64,000 bases of DNA from NCBI GenBank assembly GCA_036365145.1, contig JAEOAD010000004.1, forward strand, positions 49,692,001-49,756,000. Reading direction: 5' to 3'. The position numbers and the translations under genes were made by a program. Source of the DNA: Orientallactaga sibirica (Eukaryota; Chordata; Mammalia; Rodentia; Dipodidae). Below are positions 33,650 through 45,545 of this stretch, piece by piece. Under the pieces are notes generated by a model. It was not told where the DNA came from, did no database searches, and saw only the letters and a program-made list of their open reading frames with translations. Each line of letters begins with the position of its first letter. The stretch's first letter is position 1.

Positions 33650-34015
33650 ATTTTTTAAATTTAACTTTATTGAGAATTTTAATATGTTAACATAGTAAGG
33701 GTGATGACAATCTCTTCCCATTACTTTCCTGTCCCCACTCCCATTTTACTGAACCTCTTCCTCTTGCCAAGTACTCATTCCTCTGTTCTGATGTCTCAGT
33801 GTATTTGTTTCTGTCCTCTAAGTCAAAATGTTGATGGGCATAGTATTCTGCAGATTCTGTGGCTGTAATTTTCACTGTCAGGTCATGAATGCACTGGTCA
33901 GTTCATGTTCAGAGCATAGTGTCACACAGTATTCCTCCCCAAACTGTGGCTCTAACATTCTTGCTGCCTTCTCTTCTGCAATGTTCCCTACACTTTGTAG
34001 GGCATATTACTAATA
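33650..34015 (-). mobile_element. L1 3'UTR fragment
   Basis: On the plus strand it reads aactttattgagaattttaa, actttcctgtccccactccc, ttactgaacctcttcctctt, cctccccaaactgtggctc and ttcttctgcaatgttccc-like text, shared with 55365-55870. It is the reverse strand of an L1 3' end with no coding content. Confidence 0.7.
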
Positions 34016-34059
34016 TACTAATTTAGTGTTGATATCTCAACAGGCTCTTCTTTTAAACC

Positions 34060-34405
34060 TACAGCTTGGAAGGTCATGGGCTTTAGGGTGAAAGCTGCCA
34101 TGTTTCTTCAGCAAAATGAACATATTCTGCCTATTAAATTATCCTTCAAGTAGTATGTTTATGCCCATAGCATAGGGTTGTTGTCACTTTTGATTAGAGA
34201 AGCTTAATTTTGCAGATGCTAATGACTACCTGGGAGACCCAAGACACTCCAATGTGATGAGAGGAAGTAAAAGTCAAATCTGTGCACTGGATGAGACCTC
34301 TCTATCACAAAATCCAGGACTCAGGGCACATGGTGGAGGAGAAAGCAGAAAGCATATTGGAGCCCCTGTCACCACTGGTATTTGGAAATGAGATAGATAA
34401 TGAGG
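34060..34405 (+). mobile_element. L1 3'UTR-like fragment, opposite orientation
   Basis: gttgtcacttttgattagag, aagcttaattttgcagatg, caggactcagggcacatgg, ggaggagaaagcagaaagc follow, in plus orientation, the segment seen reversed at 47300-47690. It lies just beyond the minus-strand L1 piece ending at 34015. Confidence 0.5.
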
Positions 34406-34489
34406 AAACTCAAATGTCCTCAAAGTGCTGAAAAAAATAAAGAGCCTGTTAAGAGCTGAATGCTAGTGAGGCTTTTGTTTGTTTGTTTT

Positions 34490-34644
34490 TATTTGGTTTT
34501 TGGTTTTTCAAAGTAGGGTCTCATTTTAGCTCAGGCTGAGTTGGAATTCACTCTGTACTCTCAGGGTGGCCTCGAACTCACAGTGATCCTCCTACTTCTG
34601 CCTCCCAAGTGCTGGGATTAAAAGTGTGAGGCACTATGCCTGGC
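34490..34644 (-). mobile_element. B1 SINE
   Basis: Minus-strand B1: aaagtagggtctcatttt, agctcaggctgagttgg, ggtggcctcgaactcac, gcctcccaagtgctggg, attaaaagtgtgaggc. The gtttgtttgtttttattt stretch before it is the A tail. Confidence 0.92.
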
Positions 34645-34648
34645 AAGG

Positions 34649-34828
34649 CCTTTCTTTCTTTTTTCTTTCTTTCTTTCTTTTCTTTTCTTTTCTTTTCTTT
34701 TCTTCTTTTCTTTTGTTTTCTTTCTTTTTTTCTTTCTTCCTTTCTTCTTTCTTTCTTTTTGCTTTGTTCCTTTCTTCTTTCTTTCTTTCTTTTTGCTTTC
34801 TTCCTTTCTTCTTTCTTTCTTTCTTTTT
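34649..34828. repeat. (TTTCT)n polypyrimidine tract, 180 bp
   Basis: Almost pure T/C on the plus strand with four G interruptions. A higher-order unit of about 40 bp (ctttttgcttt...cctttcttctttctttctt) recurs near the end. It abuts the B1 head and not its tail. Frames in it are only F/S/L or K/E/R runs. Confidence 0.95.
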
Positions 34829-34839
34829 AAACATAATGA

Positions 34840-35412
34840 CACAGGACTTTTTTTTTTTTTGGAATTAATTCCTTATAAAAGCCGTTGAAATAAATTTTGT
34901 TTCAGAAACTTTCCTTTCCACATTGACTTGCCTTACAAAGTAAATTACAGATCAAAGCTGGAATTGTCTAGTTTCTGGACTTGAGTAAAGTAGAAATTTG
35001 AAATTTGGTCCAACTTATATCTCAGATATCTTAGCTCTGGCCCAGGTCATGTGGAGACAGGCCTTGCCAAAGACATGAACTATAGTTCCAAAAGGTTAAG
35101 CCTCATCTTCCAAATGCTTACTGCTGTTACAGTACAATTCCAACGAATACCCACCATCTCGTTTCTCACTTTCTAAGAAGCTCAGATCAAATGTCTGTTA
35201 TGCAGAATTTATTTTCATATCTATTCTTGCATTTGGTCTTAAGCTTGGCATTTTCATATCTTTTTCTTGGCTACTCTTATAAAACATTTTAAATCTTTAA
35301 ATTCCATCTTCACATAATCTTCAGAGCACTGAAATGCATCAGTGATATCTGTTGGCAGGCATTCCAGCTATGTTGCTAGTGCTTGATCATATCTGGAGGT
35401 ATACTGTAGAAT
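34840..35412. other. Unique DNA
   Basis: A T run at 34850-34861, then 550 bp with no recognised element. Confidence 0.45.
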
Positions 35413-35572
35413 GAGTGATCCAGTGTTCAGATTGTGAAGTCAGACTTCAATGTTCCATCCCTTAGCCCATGTGAACACAGGATTGCTTTGTAGGATGTTT
35501 GTCATGAGAAATTATATGGATAATCCTGTAAAGTGCTTAGAGAGTTTTGCTTAGTATTTCTGGTAAGTAGTG
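35413..35572 (+). mobile_element. MIR SINE
   Basis: Colinear with MIR: agattgtgaagtcagacttc, aggattgctttgtaggatg, agaaattatatggataatcc, tgtaaagtgcttagagag, gcttagtatttctggtaag. Ancient and diverged. Confidence 0.65.
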
Positions 35573-37386
35573 AAAAAAAAAAAAACCATACAAACAGGCT
35601 ATTAATATACTATTAATGCTGCTAAGGGAAAATGAATGTGCAAACTCATGCACTGAAGCTTAGAGTTATTTCTAGCAAGCTTGAAATGGCTTGCATACCA
35701 CTGTGTTCCCAAAACTCGCAGGAGTTATAGAAGATACAAATAAAATAAGACATTCTGTGCTAATGGATCTTAAAATTTAATTCTGAAAATGTGGCAATGA
35801 GAACAGTGGGATTCTATTTTTGTCAAACACAATAGAAATAAGAAAGTAAATAAGCTTGGGCAAGTCCCTAGGAAAGATTTTTGTACAGAAGATGGGACAA
35901 GTTGTGCCTGAAGGGAAAAGCTTCAGATGCTTTGCAGAAGCTTACAGGGAAATTAAGTTTCATTCACAAATTCATTTGATTTATTATGAACAAATACAAA
36001 ATCCTCTGAGAAAAAGTTTCATAGAATCCATTCATAAAGCACTTAATGATCATATATGAAATTTAATCCCCTAGTTAAATTTTCTTTGGAATTCTTTCCA
36101 TGAAATACCTGAAACAAAATCAGAAAGAAAGGGTGCAATTATCAACAGCTTTTTCATTATAAATGTACTATGAGAAGAATCCACTTGGAGGAATTTATGG
36201 GATGGTGGAAGTGAACTAGACAAAAGAAGCTGACTCAGTTATTTTATCCTTCTTCCTGTCTCCCCACTGAAGCTAATGACACACAAATATGTAACCTTTG
36301 TACATCAGATGGTTTTCAACTCTTCCCTTCCTTTTAATGACCAAATCCATTTCATTAGGGCTTGAGTTACTGGTAACTTAGATACAGGATAAAGATGAAT
36401 ATGGTTGAAAATGTTTAGAGGGAAAATAATTATGCAAAAATCAATGAGTGGATAAAAATCAGATTTTTTTTTCTTTTAATAAGAAATGTAAGGTAACCAG
36501 AGAAAAAATAAAGGTCATGAATTGTTTCATTACATTTGTCACTTTCCCTCATGGAGTTTGGGTCAGCAGTAAGGAGCATGGAGAATGAGCTAAATCCGTG
36601 ACTTTCAAGTTTTATGATGCATCTTAATTGTGTGTTTCAACTGGCTCATACTGGTGCCTGAGAGTTTATTGGTAAATTTCAGCAGTGCTGTAAGATACTT
36701 GTTAAACATGGCCAGTTTGAAACATTATGTTATATAATTTTGTATTAACTAAATTGTATTAAGTAGTGAGTAACTTGAAATATCACACTTTAGATTTATC
36801 TACATGTTCTTAAGGTCAAAGTATTTCTATTTTTCAAATGTTTGTATATTTAGAATAATGTGCCTTGTATTCTTGCTCAACTTCTTTAATGGTGACACAC
36901 CAGTGTCTTTATGGAAGGGCAAGTTACAAACTCCAAGGAAATTGAAAACAGTGTTTTGCTCCCAAATGGAGTTATTAAAGATTCTAAATTGCAGCCATGT
37001 ATGATATATACTTAATGTATGTAATAAATAAATATATGTGTATTAGCAATGAATTTATACAATGTCATATTCTAGTCAGTTCTATTCTCTACATGAAATC
37101 TAGTCTTCAAAGATACCTTAAGTCATGACCTATTCAAAGTGAATAAATATCTGCTACTGAAATATAAGCAGATGGTAGATCTGTTAGACAAAGACTTTAA
37201 CTTAAAATTCAAACACTTATGAAAACATTAGAAAACTTAAGAATATTATGACTACTCAAAACTGAAGTATCAATGGAGAGACAGTGTAGTAGAATTGGTT
37301 GGTAAAGGGGAAAAAAATCCCCTCACAAAAGCCTTATGAATGAAACACTTCAAACCTACATGCTGAGGAAGCAGAACTTCACAAAG
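35573..37386. other. Unique AT-rich DNA, no gene seen
   Basis: 1.8 kb, about 33% GC. A phrase at 36655-36720 (gagtttattggtaaatttc, agatacttgttaaacatgg) resembles an interspersed repeat that I cannot name. Frames at 35856-36059 and 36804-37004 lack support. Confidence 0.4.
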
Positions 37387-37561
37387 CCAAAAAAAAAAAA
37401 AAAAAAAAAAAAAGGCTGGAGAGATTCCTTAGTGGTTAAGGTACTTTCCTACAAAGCCAAAGAACCCAAGTTTGATCCCCAGGACTCATTTAAGGCAGGT
37501 AGCCAAGGTGTCACATGCATCTGGATTTTGTTTTCAGTGGCTGGGGCCCTGGCACACACAT

Positions 37562-37615
<54 letters not shown>

Positions 37616-37676
37616 TCTCTCTCCCTCTTTCTTGTCTAAAATAAGTAAATAGAAAATAAAAAATATTTTAAAATAA
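37387..37676 (+). mobile_element. DIP-type SINE behind an A run, with (CT)n
   Basis: An A run of about 24 at 37390-37413 runs straight into ggctggagagattcc. The B-box area reads agtttgatccc. The CT-rich body has grown to about 70 bp of (CT)n (37562-37632). The A run in front may be the tail of an earlier insertion that served as target. Confidence 0.92.
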
Positions 37677-38550
37677 ACTGTAAAAAATCCAACAAAATAC
37701 GATTTTTGCCCCTGAGCCAACTCTAAACTTATTCAGCTAGCAGAGACCCTCAGGATGTTCAGTGTTGTTGCAGGTAGTTAGAGTTGACTTTTATTTTCCT
37801 TAAGCATAAAGCATATTATGTATTTTTCTTATATCTTTAAAAAACAACATGCTTAAACCCCTGGCAAATGATCTGACATTTTGCTTTTTATAGTAGTCTC
37901 TATCATCCAGGATACTGCTGTGACATCCCTTCATACCTGGATTAAAAAAAAAATACAACAACTTTCATTACGACTTGTTACTGTTAAGAAAAAGCATGTA
38001 TATCCCCCTCCAATCAGAACCACACAAGAGAAAAAAAAGAATGAAAAGATCACTCACCCTTACTAATTGAAGTTGTCTCAATAAATGAAAACTAAACTGT
38101 TGCCAACTCTTTAAAAATGACGTAAACTTTAGCAATGTGGGTTTGTTTCTGCAGTTTTGTCCTAGCCCGCTACAAATATGTTATTCATTTCAGAAAAAAA
38201 AAAAAAATCCTGTTTTTTCCACTGTGAACTCATTAGTTGTAAATAATGTTGTGAAATGTGTAGATTTTTTTTCCAGTGCAATACTTCCCTTCTGAATTCT
38301 GACTCACTTCCACTAAATTAGAAGGAGAACATCTAATCTCTTTGGAAAATGCTTTTGTCTCTCCTCAGTGTTCTCTTCATTTTTTAGAGTCCACAGAGTG
38401 TCTCTCTCTCTGCCCCCCCTCTCTCTATCACTCCTGACTTGTTCTATGTTTTCACCTTCTTCGATTATATACTTTGATGAACCTAAGCTCATGTGTATAT
38501 GTCTTTATACAGATACATAAATTTCACTAATGTATATTCATTTTACATGG
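37677..38550. other. Unique AT-rich DNA
   Basis: Contains a 13-A run near 38190 and a CT-rich patch at 38400-38435; no gene or family recognised. Confidence 0.45.
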
Positions 38551-38552
38551 CA

Positions 38553-38937
38553 CTGTGTTACTGGATTAGTTTTCTTCTTGTTTCTTGGACAGAACATCTG
38601 ACAAAAATTGATTTAAAGAGGATGAGTTTATTTCAGCTTCCAGTTACAGTCTCTCATAGTGGGAGCTGCAATGCAGTAAGAGCTTGAAGCAGAACTAGTA
38701 ACATTAAACCCACAGTGAGGAAGTATAGAGAGATAAAAGCTGAACGTTCATTTGGTTTTCTCTCTTATATACAGTCCAAGACGCCCACCCCACAGAATGT
38801 TGATGCTCATGATACAGTTAGGGTTGAACATTCCTCCTTAATTAATCTAATCTGGAAAATCCCTAACAGACATACCAAGAGATTGGTTTCTGTAGTAATT
38901 CTAAATCCTGGCAAATAGACATCTAGAGACTAATGAT
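38553..38937 (+). mobile_element. Dispersed rodent repeat, distant relative of 499-853
   Basis: gatgagtttatttcagcttc, cagttacagtctctcatag, gggagctgcaatgc, aagcttgaagcagaac, accccacagaatgttgatg, atctaatctggaaaatccc, gtaattctaaatcctggc. It shares the 'tttattt-cagctt-cag' segment with the other two copies but is otherwise diverged. Class not assigned. Confidence 0.5.
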
Positions 38938-39013
38938 CACTGTTATATAAGGGCATTTTCATCATAATGATGCTCTATTTAACCTTCTATTCATTTATTA
39001 TTAAGAATTATGA

Positions 39014-39375
39014 TGGGGTGGGAGGTGGCTCAGTAGGTAAAGTCCTTCATTCATATAAGCATGATTAGCTGAGTTTGGATTCCAAGGACCCATAGGAAAG
39101 AGGGTGTGGTGGTGCATACCTGTAATTCCAGCACTGGGAAGTAGAGACAGTCAGATTCCTGGGCCTTGCTGGGTAACTTATCTTACCAAATCCATGACCT
39201 CCAGGTTCAGTGACAGACTCTATCAGTATAGTACCATGCAGAGACACCGAGGAAGACATCAGATGTTAAGCTCTGACTTCCCCATGCACATGCACATGCA
39301 CATCAAATACACATGCATATATATATATATATATATACATGCATATATATATATATGCATAAATAAAATATAAGT
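39014..39375 (+). mobile_element. B3 SINE, full length
   Basis: Complete B3 order: gaggtggctcagtaggtaaag, gagtttggattccaagg, gtggtggtgcatacctg, aattccagcactgggaag, ctccaggttcagtgacag, gaggaagacatcagatgtt, ctctgacttccccatgcac, then (acatgc) and (AT)n tail. The tail contains two (AT) runs at 39318-39357. Confidence 0.88.
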
Positions 39376-39896
39376 AAAAAATAAAAAATACTGGATTCTT
39401 ATTAAAACTTAACTTCCATGATCACAGAGATGTTTTCATTACTGAAAAGTAACTTTGACCAGTTAGTTTCCCCTCAATGCAAATGTTATTCTGAGAGGTC
39501 TATTGTGAGAGTAAACTTATTAGAAGTTCTTATTATAGGAGAATCATGGGGTATAGGAAAAGTACTTTCCATGTATGGAAACCAATGAATGAGTTTTGAT
39601 GTGGAAATGTACAATTTTTATAAATGGGGTTGGTCAATAAGTTGAAATAAAGTGATGATGCTTGGAAGCATGTTCTCAGCGGGAGATACCCTAAGTTCAT
39701 GAAGCTGTTTTTTGTTTACAAGGATGTTAAATTCATTGTATGTAGAATGTTAGGCTCACCTTTATGTTGATTCTAATTTTCTCAAATGAAAACATGGTCT
39801 TACAGTAACAACTGCCATCTCATCTCACAGAGGTGTTCCACAATGAAAGATGGGAGTTTTGGTTTGTTTATTACTATAAAACTGTATTATTTTTAA
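39376..39896. other. Unique AT-rich DNA
   Basis: 520 bp with no recognised element. Confidence 0.45.
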
Positions 39897-40117
39897 TTTT
39901 TTTAAATTTACTTATTTATTTGTAAGCACAAAGAGAGAAATAGAGAGAAGAGAGACACAGAGAAAGAATGGGCATGCCAGGGCCTCCGGCCACTGCAAAC
40001 GAATTCCAGACGCATGTGCCCCTTGTGTATCTGGCTTATGTGGATCCTGGGGAATTGAACGTGGGTCCTTTGGCTTTGCAGGCAAATGCCTTAACTGCAA
40101 AGCTGTCTCTCCAGCCC
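39897..40117 (-). mobile_element. DIP-type SINE
   Basis: Minus-strand copy: aatttacttatttatttg, GA region, gggcatgccagggcctcc, cactgcaaacgaattccag, ggggaattgaacgtgggtcc, aagctgtctctccagccc. Two CpGs survive. Confidence 0.94.
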
Positions 40118-41690
40118 AATAAAATGATATTCTCAAGGGTTATTATTTCCAGCATTGCTCTCCTCTCTTTGTGCATTCAGTTTTCCAGGAGAACAAGCTT
40201 GATACTTAAATAAACAGATGAAATTTATAGAACATATAACCTAAGCCACACCTCTCCTTCTGTATCAATTATATTTGAGACATTTGTTCCTAGACTTAAA
40301 CTATTTAATCTATCATGGGGCTTTTCACATTGTTCCTTCCTTTCCTTTTGCCTTTTTACCATTTGTGAAATGATGCAGTTAATTTTAGGGTTTCTAGATC
40401 TAGCAGGTAACTGAGAAAGAATGTTTGCAGAAAAAGAGGCAAAGGTGGGGCCCTACTCTATAAAAGTGTGATGGCTTTTAAGGTCAGTCCCCAGACAAAA
40501 TGACATTATTTATATAGACTATATCATACACATACACACATTCACACACATATGTGTGTACACATGCACACACACACAACAATTTCTTGGACTGTGTATA
40601 TCCGATATGATCTAGTTCATCTGGTATGTAGAGTATATGAATACACATGTATGACTTGGACACAGTTATAATACTGAAAATCTTTAGAACAGACAAAAAA
40701 TCTTAGATTTGAGTAAGACTCAGATGTGGAGGAATGAAACTCTAATCCTACAGATTCAAAAAATCTGCAATTTGTATGCCACCCATGTAGAAGCTGAAAC
40801 TCATTTAAAGTCAAGGTAAATTACAGCTGCTACTTTACCTGATATATCAGTCCTACCATTCTGACAGGGAAAAACTCAATTAGCCTGACAGAACTTGACA
40901 AAGAAATCCTGATTCCTGCCTCCTTCTTTTCCCGTGTTTTCAAAGTAATCTGTTGGTAAAATTTCCCCAGTTCATGTTACTAATAACTTACCCTCCTCTA
41001 CCTCCCTTCCAAAAGAAGAATTCCCAAACTACCATTTTTCCATGTCAAAATAATCAGTTAAGACTAAAGTTGTACTTATACATTTTCAGGTTGAAGTGCC
41101 TTTGTTATAAAGTACTTTGAAACATACAGTTTGACTTTTACATTAGATGCATATTCTTAAGTAACAGAAAGGCATAGTATTATTTTCTCATCCTAAAACC
41201 AGAAGTCTTCTACACATCACATTTCAGTTTCACCCCAAATATTATAGCATTTTCATTAATTTGGTGAAAAGTAGTAAAATGGATGCATTAATTTCATGTA
41301 TTCATCTAATAGATAGTGAATGAATAAATAAATTAGGAAAAAAAATGTCAGTAAGATTGTCCAACAATTTATAAATAAAACATATTTACAATGAGGAAAA
41401 TTTAAAAGCATTAGAAAAAAAAACAAGAAATGCTACACATTTGCACAGAAAATGTACCTATAATATGAACTATAGAGTAAGGGTAAATGAGATTTTGTAA
41501 CATTAATTTCCCATCTAGGAGAAAAAGTAGTTCAAGAAGCTGGAAAGAAATGATTAAATGAGAATAATATTTGATTTTTTGATAACTTGGTCATTTGCAG
41601 GTTTTTTTTTTTTTGAAAATATATGACATGAACAGGGTTATTATAAAATAAAAAGTAATTAATTATTAATTGTAAGAATACATAATTTAC
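40118..41690. other. Unique AT-rich DNA with a short CA/TG patch
   Basis: A cacaca/tgtgtg patch at 40525-40579 has inverted halves (acacatatgtgtgt). T run at 41600-41613. No gene was recognised in 1.57 kb. Confidence 0.45.
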
Positions 41691-41847
41691 AGGCTGAAGA
41701 GATGGCTTAGTGGTTAAGGCACTTGTCTGCAAAGCCAAATGACCCAGGCTTGATTGCCCAGGTCCTATGTAAGCCAGATGCATAAGGTGGCAAATGAGTC
41801 TGGAATTCATTACAGCCGTTGGAGGCCCTAGTGTGCCCATTCTCTCC

Positions 41848-41883
<36 letters not shown>

Positions 41884-41915
41884 TTTTCTCTCTCTCAAGT
41901 ATATATATATATAGT
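41691..41915 (+). mobile_element. DIP-type SINE with expanded CT tract
   Basis: ggctgaagagatggctta head, aggcttgattgccc B-box region, and CT-rich tract 41842-41897. The tail is short and (AT)-rich, in place of (aaat)n. Confidence 0.93.
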
Positions 41916-41935
41916 TAGTGTGAAAAGATCTTGAA

Positions 41936-42132
41936 GGGCTAGAGGGATGCCTTAGAAGATAATGTGCTTGCCTGCAATGCCTAATGATCTGGGTTCAGTT
42001 CCCCAATACCCACATAAAACCAGGTACACAAAGTGGTGCACGCATCTGGAGTTCGTTTGCAGTGGCTAGAGAACCTGGCACACCCATAATCTCTCTCTTT
42101 TTCTCTCCCCTTGCAAATAAATAGATAAAACA
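41936..42132 (+). mobile_element. DIP-type SINE with TSD
   Basis: Complete diverged copy (agggctagagggatgcc, gggttcagttcccc). 15-bp target duplication tgaaaagatcttgaa (41921-41935) and tgaaaagatattgaa (42133-42147), one difference. It inserted about 20 bp after the preceding SINE. Confidence 0.94.
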
Positions 42133-42147
42133 TGAAAAGATATTGAA

Positions 42148-42913
42148 ACTATGTTTTCAAGAAGGAAAACTATAAACTTGGGACTTTCTTAAATGTAATA
42201 TGGAAGCTGAAATGCAGGTATGCCTGGGTGGGGAGGGCCTTAATGGGCCTTACTGCAGACTTGCCTCTCTGGTCACTGTGTTTTATGATAAAAGTGTGTG
42301 CATCACACTTCAGGAGGCTGATCCCTCAGATTACATAACCCATTCTCTTATGATTCTATATTCTTCAGGTTAGTTATCAACTTTATAAGGGCTTCCTGTA
42401 TAGGCATTTCTTCAGGAAAGACAAGGAACTGATTAGCTAACAGTGGCATCAAAACTGCTTGGTGTTGTACTTCTCAATGTAATTCAATGAATCTCAATGT
42501 GGATACATATTAGGACAAGCAATTATGTTTTTACCACCACTAATGTCAGCTATTATTTCAGATCAACTACATCATAATTCCCTGAGAATGGGTTTATGCC
42601 TGAGCTGTCTAGATATAACTCTCATATGCAGGTATGTGAACAACCATCAAATTAAACTTGCAATTTGGCTTATCTCCTTGGTTGCTGTGTGCTGTTTCTT
42701 TATGACCAAATTTTATATGAATTGGTAATATTGAGGTTGTTGGATTTGTAAGTTTGCATAGTAATCTCTATCGTGCTTTCTATTTCACATGTGCTTCTCT
42801 GAATTGGTGCATTGGAACTATCTGAAGGATTTTTTTTTTTTTTTAAATCTCATGGCATGGTGAGATTACTCTGTGGAGACACAAATAGCCATGATCAAAA
42901 TAAGAGATATTTT
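42148..42913. other. Unique AT-rich DNA
   Basis: 760 bp; T run at 42831-42844. No gene or family recognised. Confidence 0.45.
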
Positions 42914-42924
42914 AAAATGATTCA

Positions 42925-43136
42925 TCTATGGGCTGGAGAGATAGCTTAGCAGTTAAGGCACTTGTCTGTAAAGACAAAAGACCCAGGTTCGATTCCCCAG
43001 GACCCCCATAAGCCAGATACACATGGTGGTGCATGTGTTTGGAGTTTGTTTGCAGGCCCTGAATGCCCATTCTTTCTCTCTGCCTGTTTCTTTCTCACTG
43101 AAATAAATAAATAGATAAACAAACAAACAAACAAAT
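42925..43136 (+). mobile_element. DIP-type SINE, first of a nested pair
   Basis: ggctggagagatagc, ggttcgattcc (intact B box), ccataagccagatac, shortened body (tttgcaggccctgaatg), and tail ending in (aaac)n. The target duplication aaaatgattca is at 42914-42924 and 43137-43147. Confidence 0.94.
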
Positions 43137-43318
43137 AAAATGATTCAGTATAGAGAGATGGCTTAGCATTTAAGGCACTCGCCTTTGAAGCCTAAGGACA
43201 CAGGTTCAATTCCCCAGTCCTCACTTAAGCCAGGTGGACAAGATGGCACATATGTCTGGTGTTCACTTGCAGTGGCTAGAGGCTCTGGTGTACCCATTCT
43301 CTCTCTATGTATACCTAT

Positions 43319-43323
43319 ACCTA

Positions 43324-43385
<62 letters not shown>

Positions 43386-43391
43386 CCTATC

Positions 43392-43445
<54 letters not shown>

Positions 43446-43480
43446 CCTACCTACCTACCTATCTATCTATCTATCTATCT
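43319..43480. repeat. (TATC)n microsatellite, ~160 bp
   Basis: About 40 tetranucleotide units, mostly tatc, with tcc and ttta interruptions and an acct block near 43442-43460. The array lies inside the SINE. Reading frames of SIYL repeats here are spurious. Confidence 0.97.
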
Positions 43481-43518
43481 GGACACACACACATATATAT
43501 CCCCTTCTCTCTCTCACA

Positions 43519-43522
43519 AAAA

Positions 43523-43565
<43 letters not shown>

Positions 43566-43566
43566 A
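43519..43566. repeat. (AAAT)n tail microsatellite
   Basis: Twelve perfect aaat units that form the expanded A tail of the SINE. Confidence 0.97.
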
Positions 43567-43599
43567 ATATTTAAATAAGGAAACAAAAAATGAATCATC

Positions 43600-44454
43600 T
43601 AACAAAAATATTGGTGGAGTGGTAATTCTCTCGTACATCTGTAATATTATTTAGTTAGTAAGAAAACAGGCTGTCAATACAAGTAATTACTAAAAGTAAT
43701 AGAAACATGTATTTCTAAGATAGTTAAAATGTATATTAGATTAAAAATTTAATTAAGTTATAGTTACTTGTGCAGTTGGCAAAGGTTTTATTGGAAAGAA
43801 AGCAAAGCATGTGACAGTGGTCAGTCTACTAGAGAATTCTAAATAATGTATGAAGGATACAGGGAAGATTAATTTAAATGAAAGAATACCCTGAGTACTT
43901 TTCACTTTTAACTCACATCAAGATGAGAAACAATACCTCTCTTAAATCATTCATTCATTTCTATTTACATTCTCGGGGTCGCATGGCTAGGAGGCTCTCC
44001 AGGAAAAAGACAAAGCGCTTTGAAGTTACTCAGTGAATGTTCGTTTTTCCTTCTTTGCTAGATGACAAGTCACTAAATGTTCATGCTCTTGGAAGAATAA
44101 TGGAATGAAAGAGACTTCCATCAGATTAGAGAACACTTAATCATCAATTTTATTAGTTGCTAGTGGTAGCATAAGAAGATAATTCTGCCGCGCACACCTT
44201 CCTTGTTTGGAAGGCCTTGAGAATCTCCTTCTGAATATGCTAGTTAGGCAGATTTCCATACCCTTATTCAGGGCTAAAAATGTGAGGAAGTGATGTCATA
44301 ATTATCAAATGATCCTACATTAATTACTTATAGTCAAAAGTTCACTCAAGTAGAAATCAGAATCACAAGTGTCTCAAATGCTTATTTTGTAAATGTAAAA
44401 CACTCGCATTTTTAAAAGATACATTTGCTGCTGCTGCTGCTTCTTCTTTTTTTG
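43600..44454. other. Unique AT-rich DNA
   Basis: 850 bp with no recognised element; a short tgctgctgctgctgc run at 44428-44442. Confidence 0.45.
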
Positions 44455-44851
<397 letters not shown>

Positions 44852-45039
44852 TGTATTTGCTTATTTTTTTCTTTTTGGTTTTGCACATGTTTATTTAGAT
44901 ATCTTAAATAAATGTGACATGCATGCAGATTATTTCATCTATTCTTTATCCAGTACAGCTATGCAAATCACACATGGTGGCTTAACATTTCATCTCCCAT
45001 TATGGTTAGAATGTATGAATCTTCAATATACCAGCATTC

Positions 45040-45246
45040 TTGCTTTGGGCAAGACACAAATGACCTAAAGACTCATGTTCAACTCTCCACGTCCCACATA
45101 AGCCACACACACAATGATGCAAGTGTACAAGGTTGTATATGTGCGCAAGAGGGCACATGCATCTGGAGTTTGATTGCAGAGGCTGGAGGCCCTGGCATGA
45201 CAATTCTCTCCTTCTCTCTCTCATTAAAAAAAAAAAAAAAAAAAAA
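45040..45246 (+). mobile_element. DIP-type SINE, diverged head
   Basis: The head is worn (gggcaagacacaaatgacc). The body carries an inserted stretch between acataagccacacacac and gggcacatgcatctgg. CT run, then an A run of about 22 as the tail. Confidence 0.85.
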
Positions 45247-45303
45247 GGCAGTCTGTTGAGTTTACCTCAAAAAAAAAAAATTGGATAAAGAAAATCATAT
45301 AAA

Positions 45304-45460
45304 GCCAGGCATGGTGGCGCATGCCTTTAATCCCAACACTTGGGAGGCAGAGACAGGAGGATTGCCATGAGTTCAAGGCCACCCTGAGACTACATAGTTA
45401 ATTTCAGGTCAGCCTGGACCAGAGTGAGACCCTACCTCAAAAAAAAAATAAATAAATAAA
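45304..45460 (+). mobile_element. B1 SINE, young, with TSD
   Basis: gccaggcatggtggcgcatg, ccaacacttgggaggcag, gagttcaaggccaccctg, gagactacatagttaatttc, gagtgagaccctacctc. A-rich tail with (aaat). Flanks aaaatcatataaa (45290) and aaaaccatataaa (45458) form the target duplication. Confidence 0.94.
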
Positions 45461-45545
45461 ACCATATAAAATAACACCATAAAAAACATATAAAATAAAA
45501 CCATATAAAATAAACCATAAGCCATGTAAAATAAAAACATTAAAT
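45455..45545. repeat. Imperfect ~20-bp tandem array beyond the B1 tail
   Basis: Units of the form aaaaccatataaaat recur about five times with changes (aacaccataaaaaac, ataaaccataagccat). The array starts with the B1 target duplication and may have grown from it. Confidence 0.8.

Larger units (their letters stand above)
43148..43586 (+). mobile_element. DIP-type SINE, second of a nested pair, with giant tail microsatellites
   Basis: Starts right after the TSD of the preceding copy (gtatagagagatggcttag, ggttcaattcc). Its CT-rich part has become a (TATC)n array and its A tail an (AAAT)n array. A third form of the target text, aaaaatgaatcatct, follows at about 43587, matching the outer left flank aaaatgattcatct. 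Confidence 0.92.

Noticed and set aside
43185..43529. 114-codon SIYL-repeat protein
   Set aside because: Translation of a (TATC)n microsatellite in a SINE.
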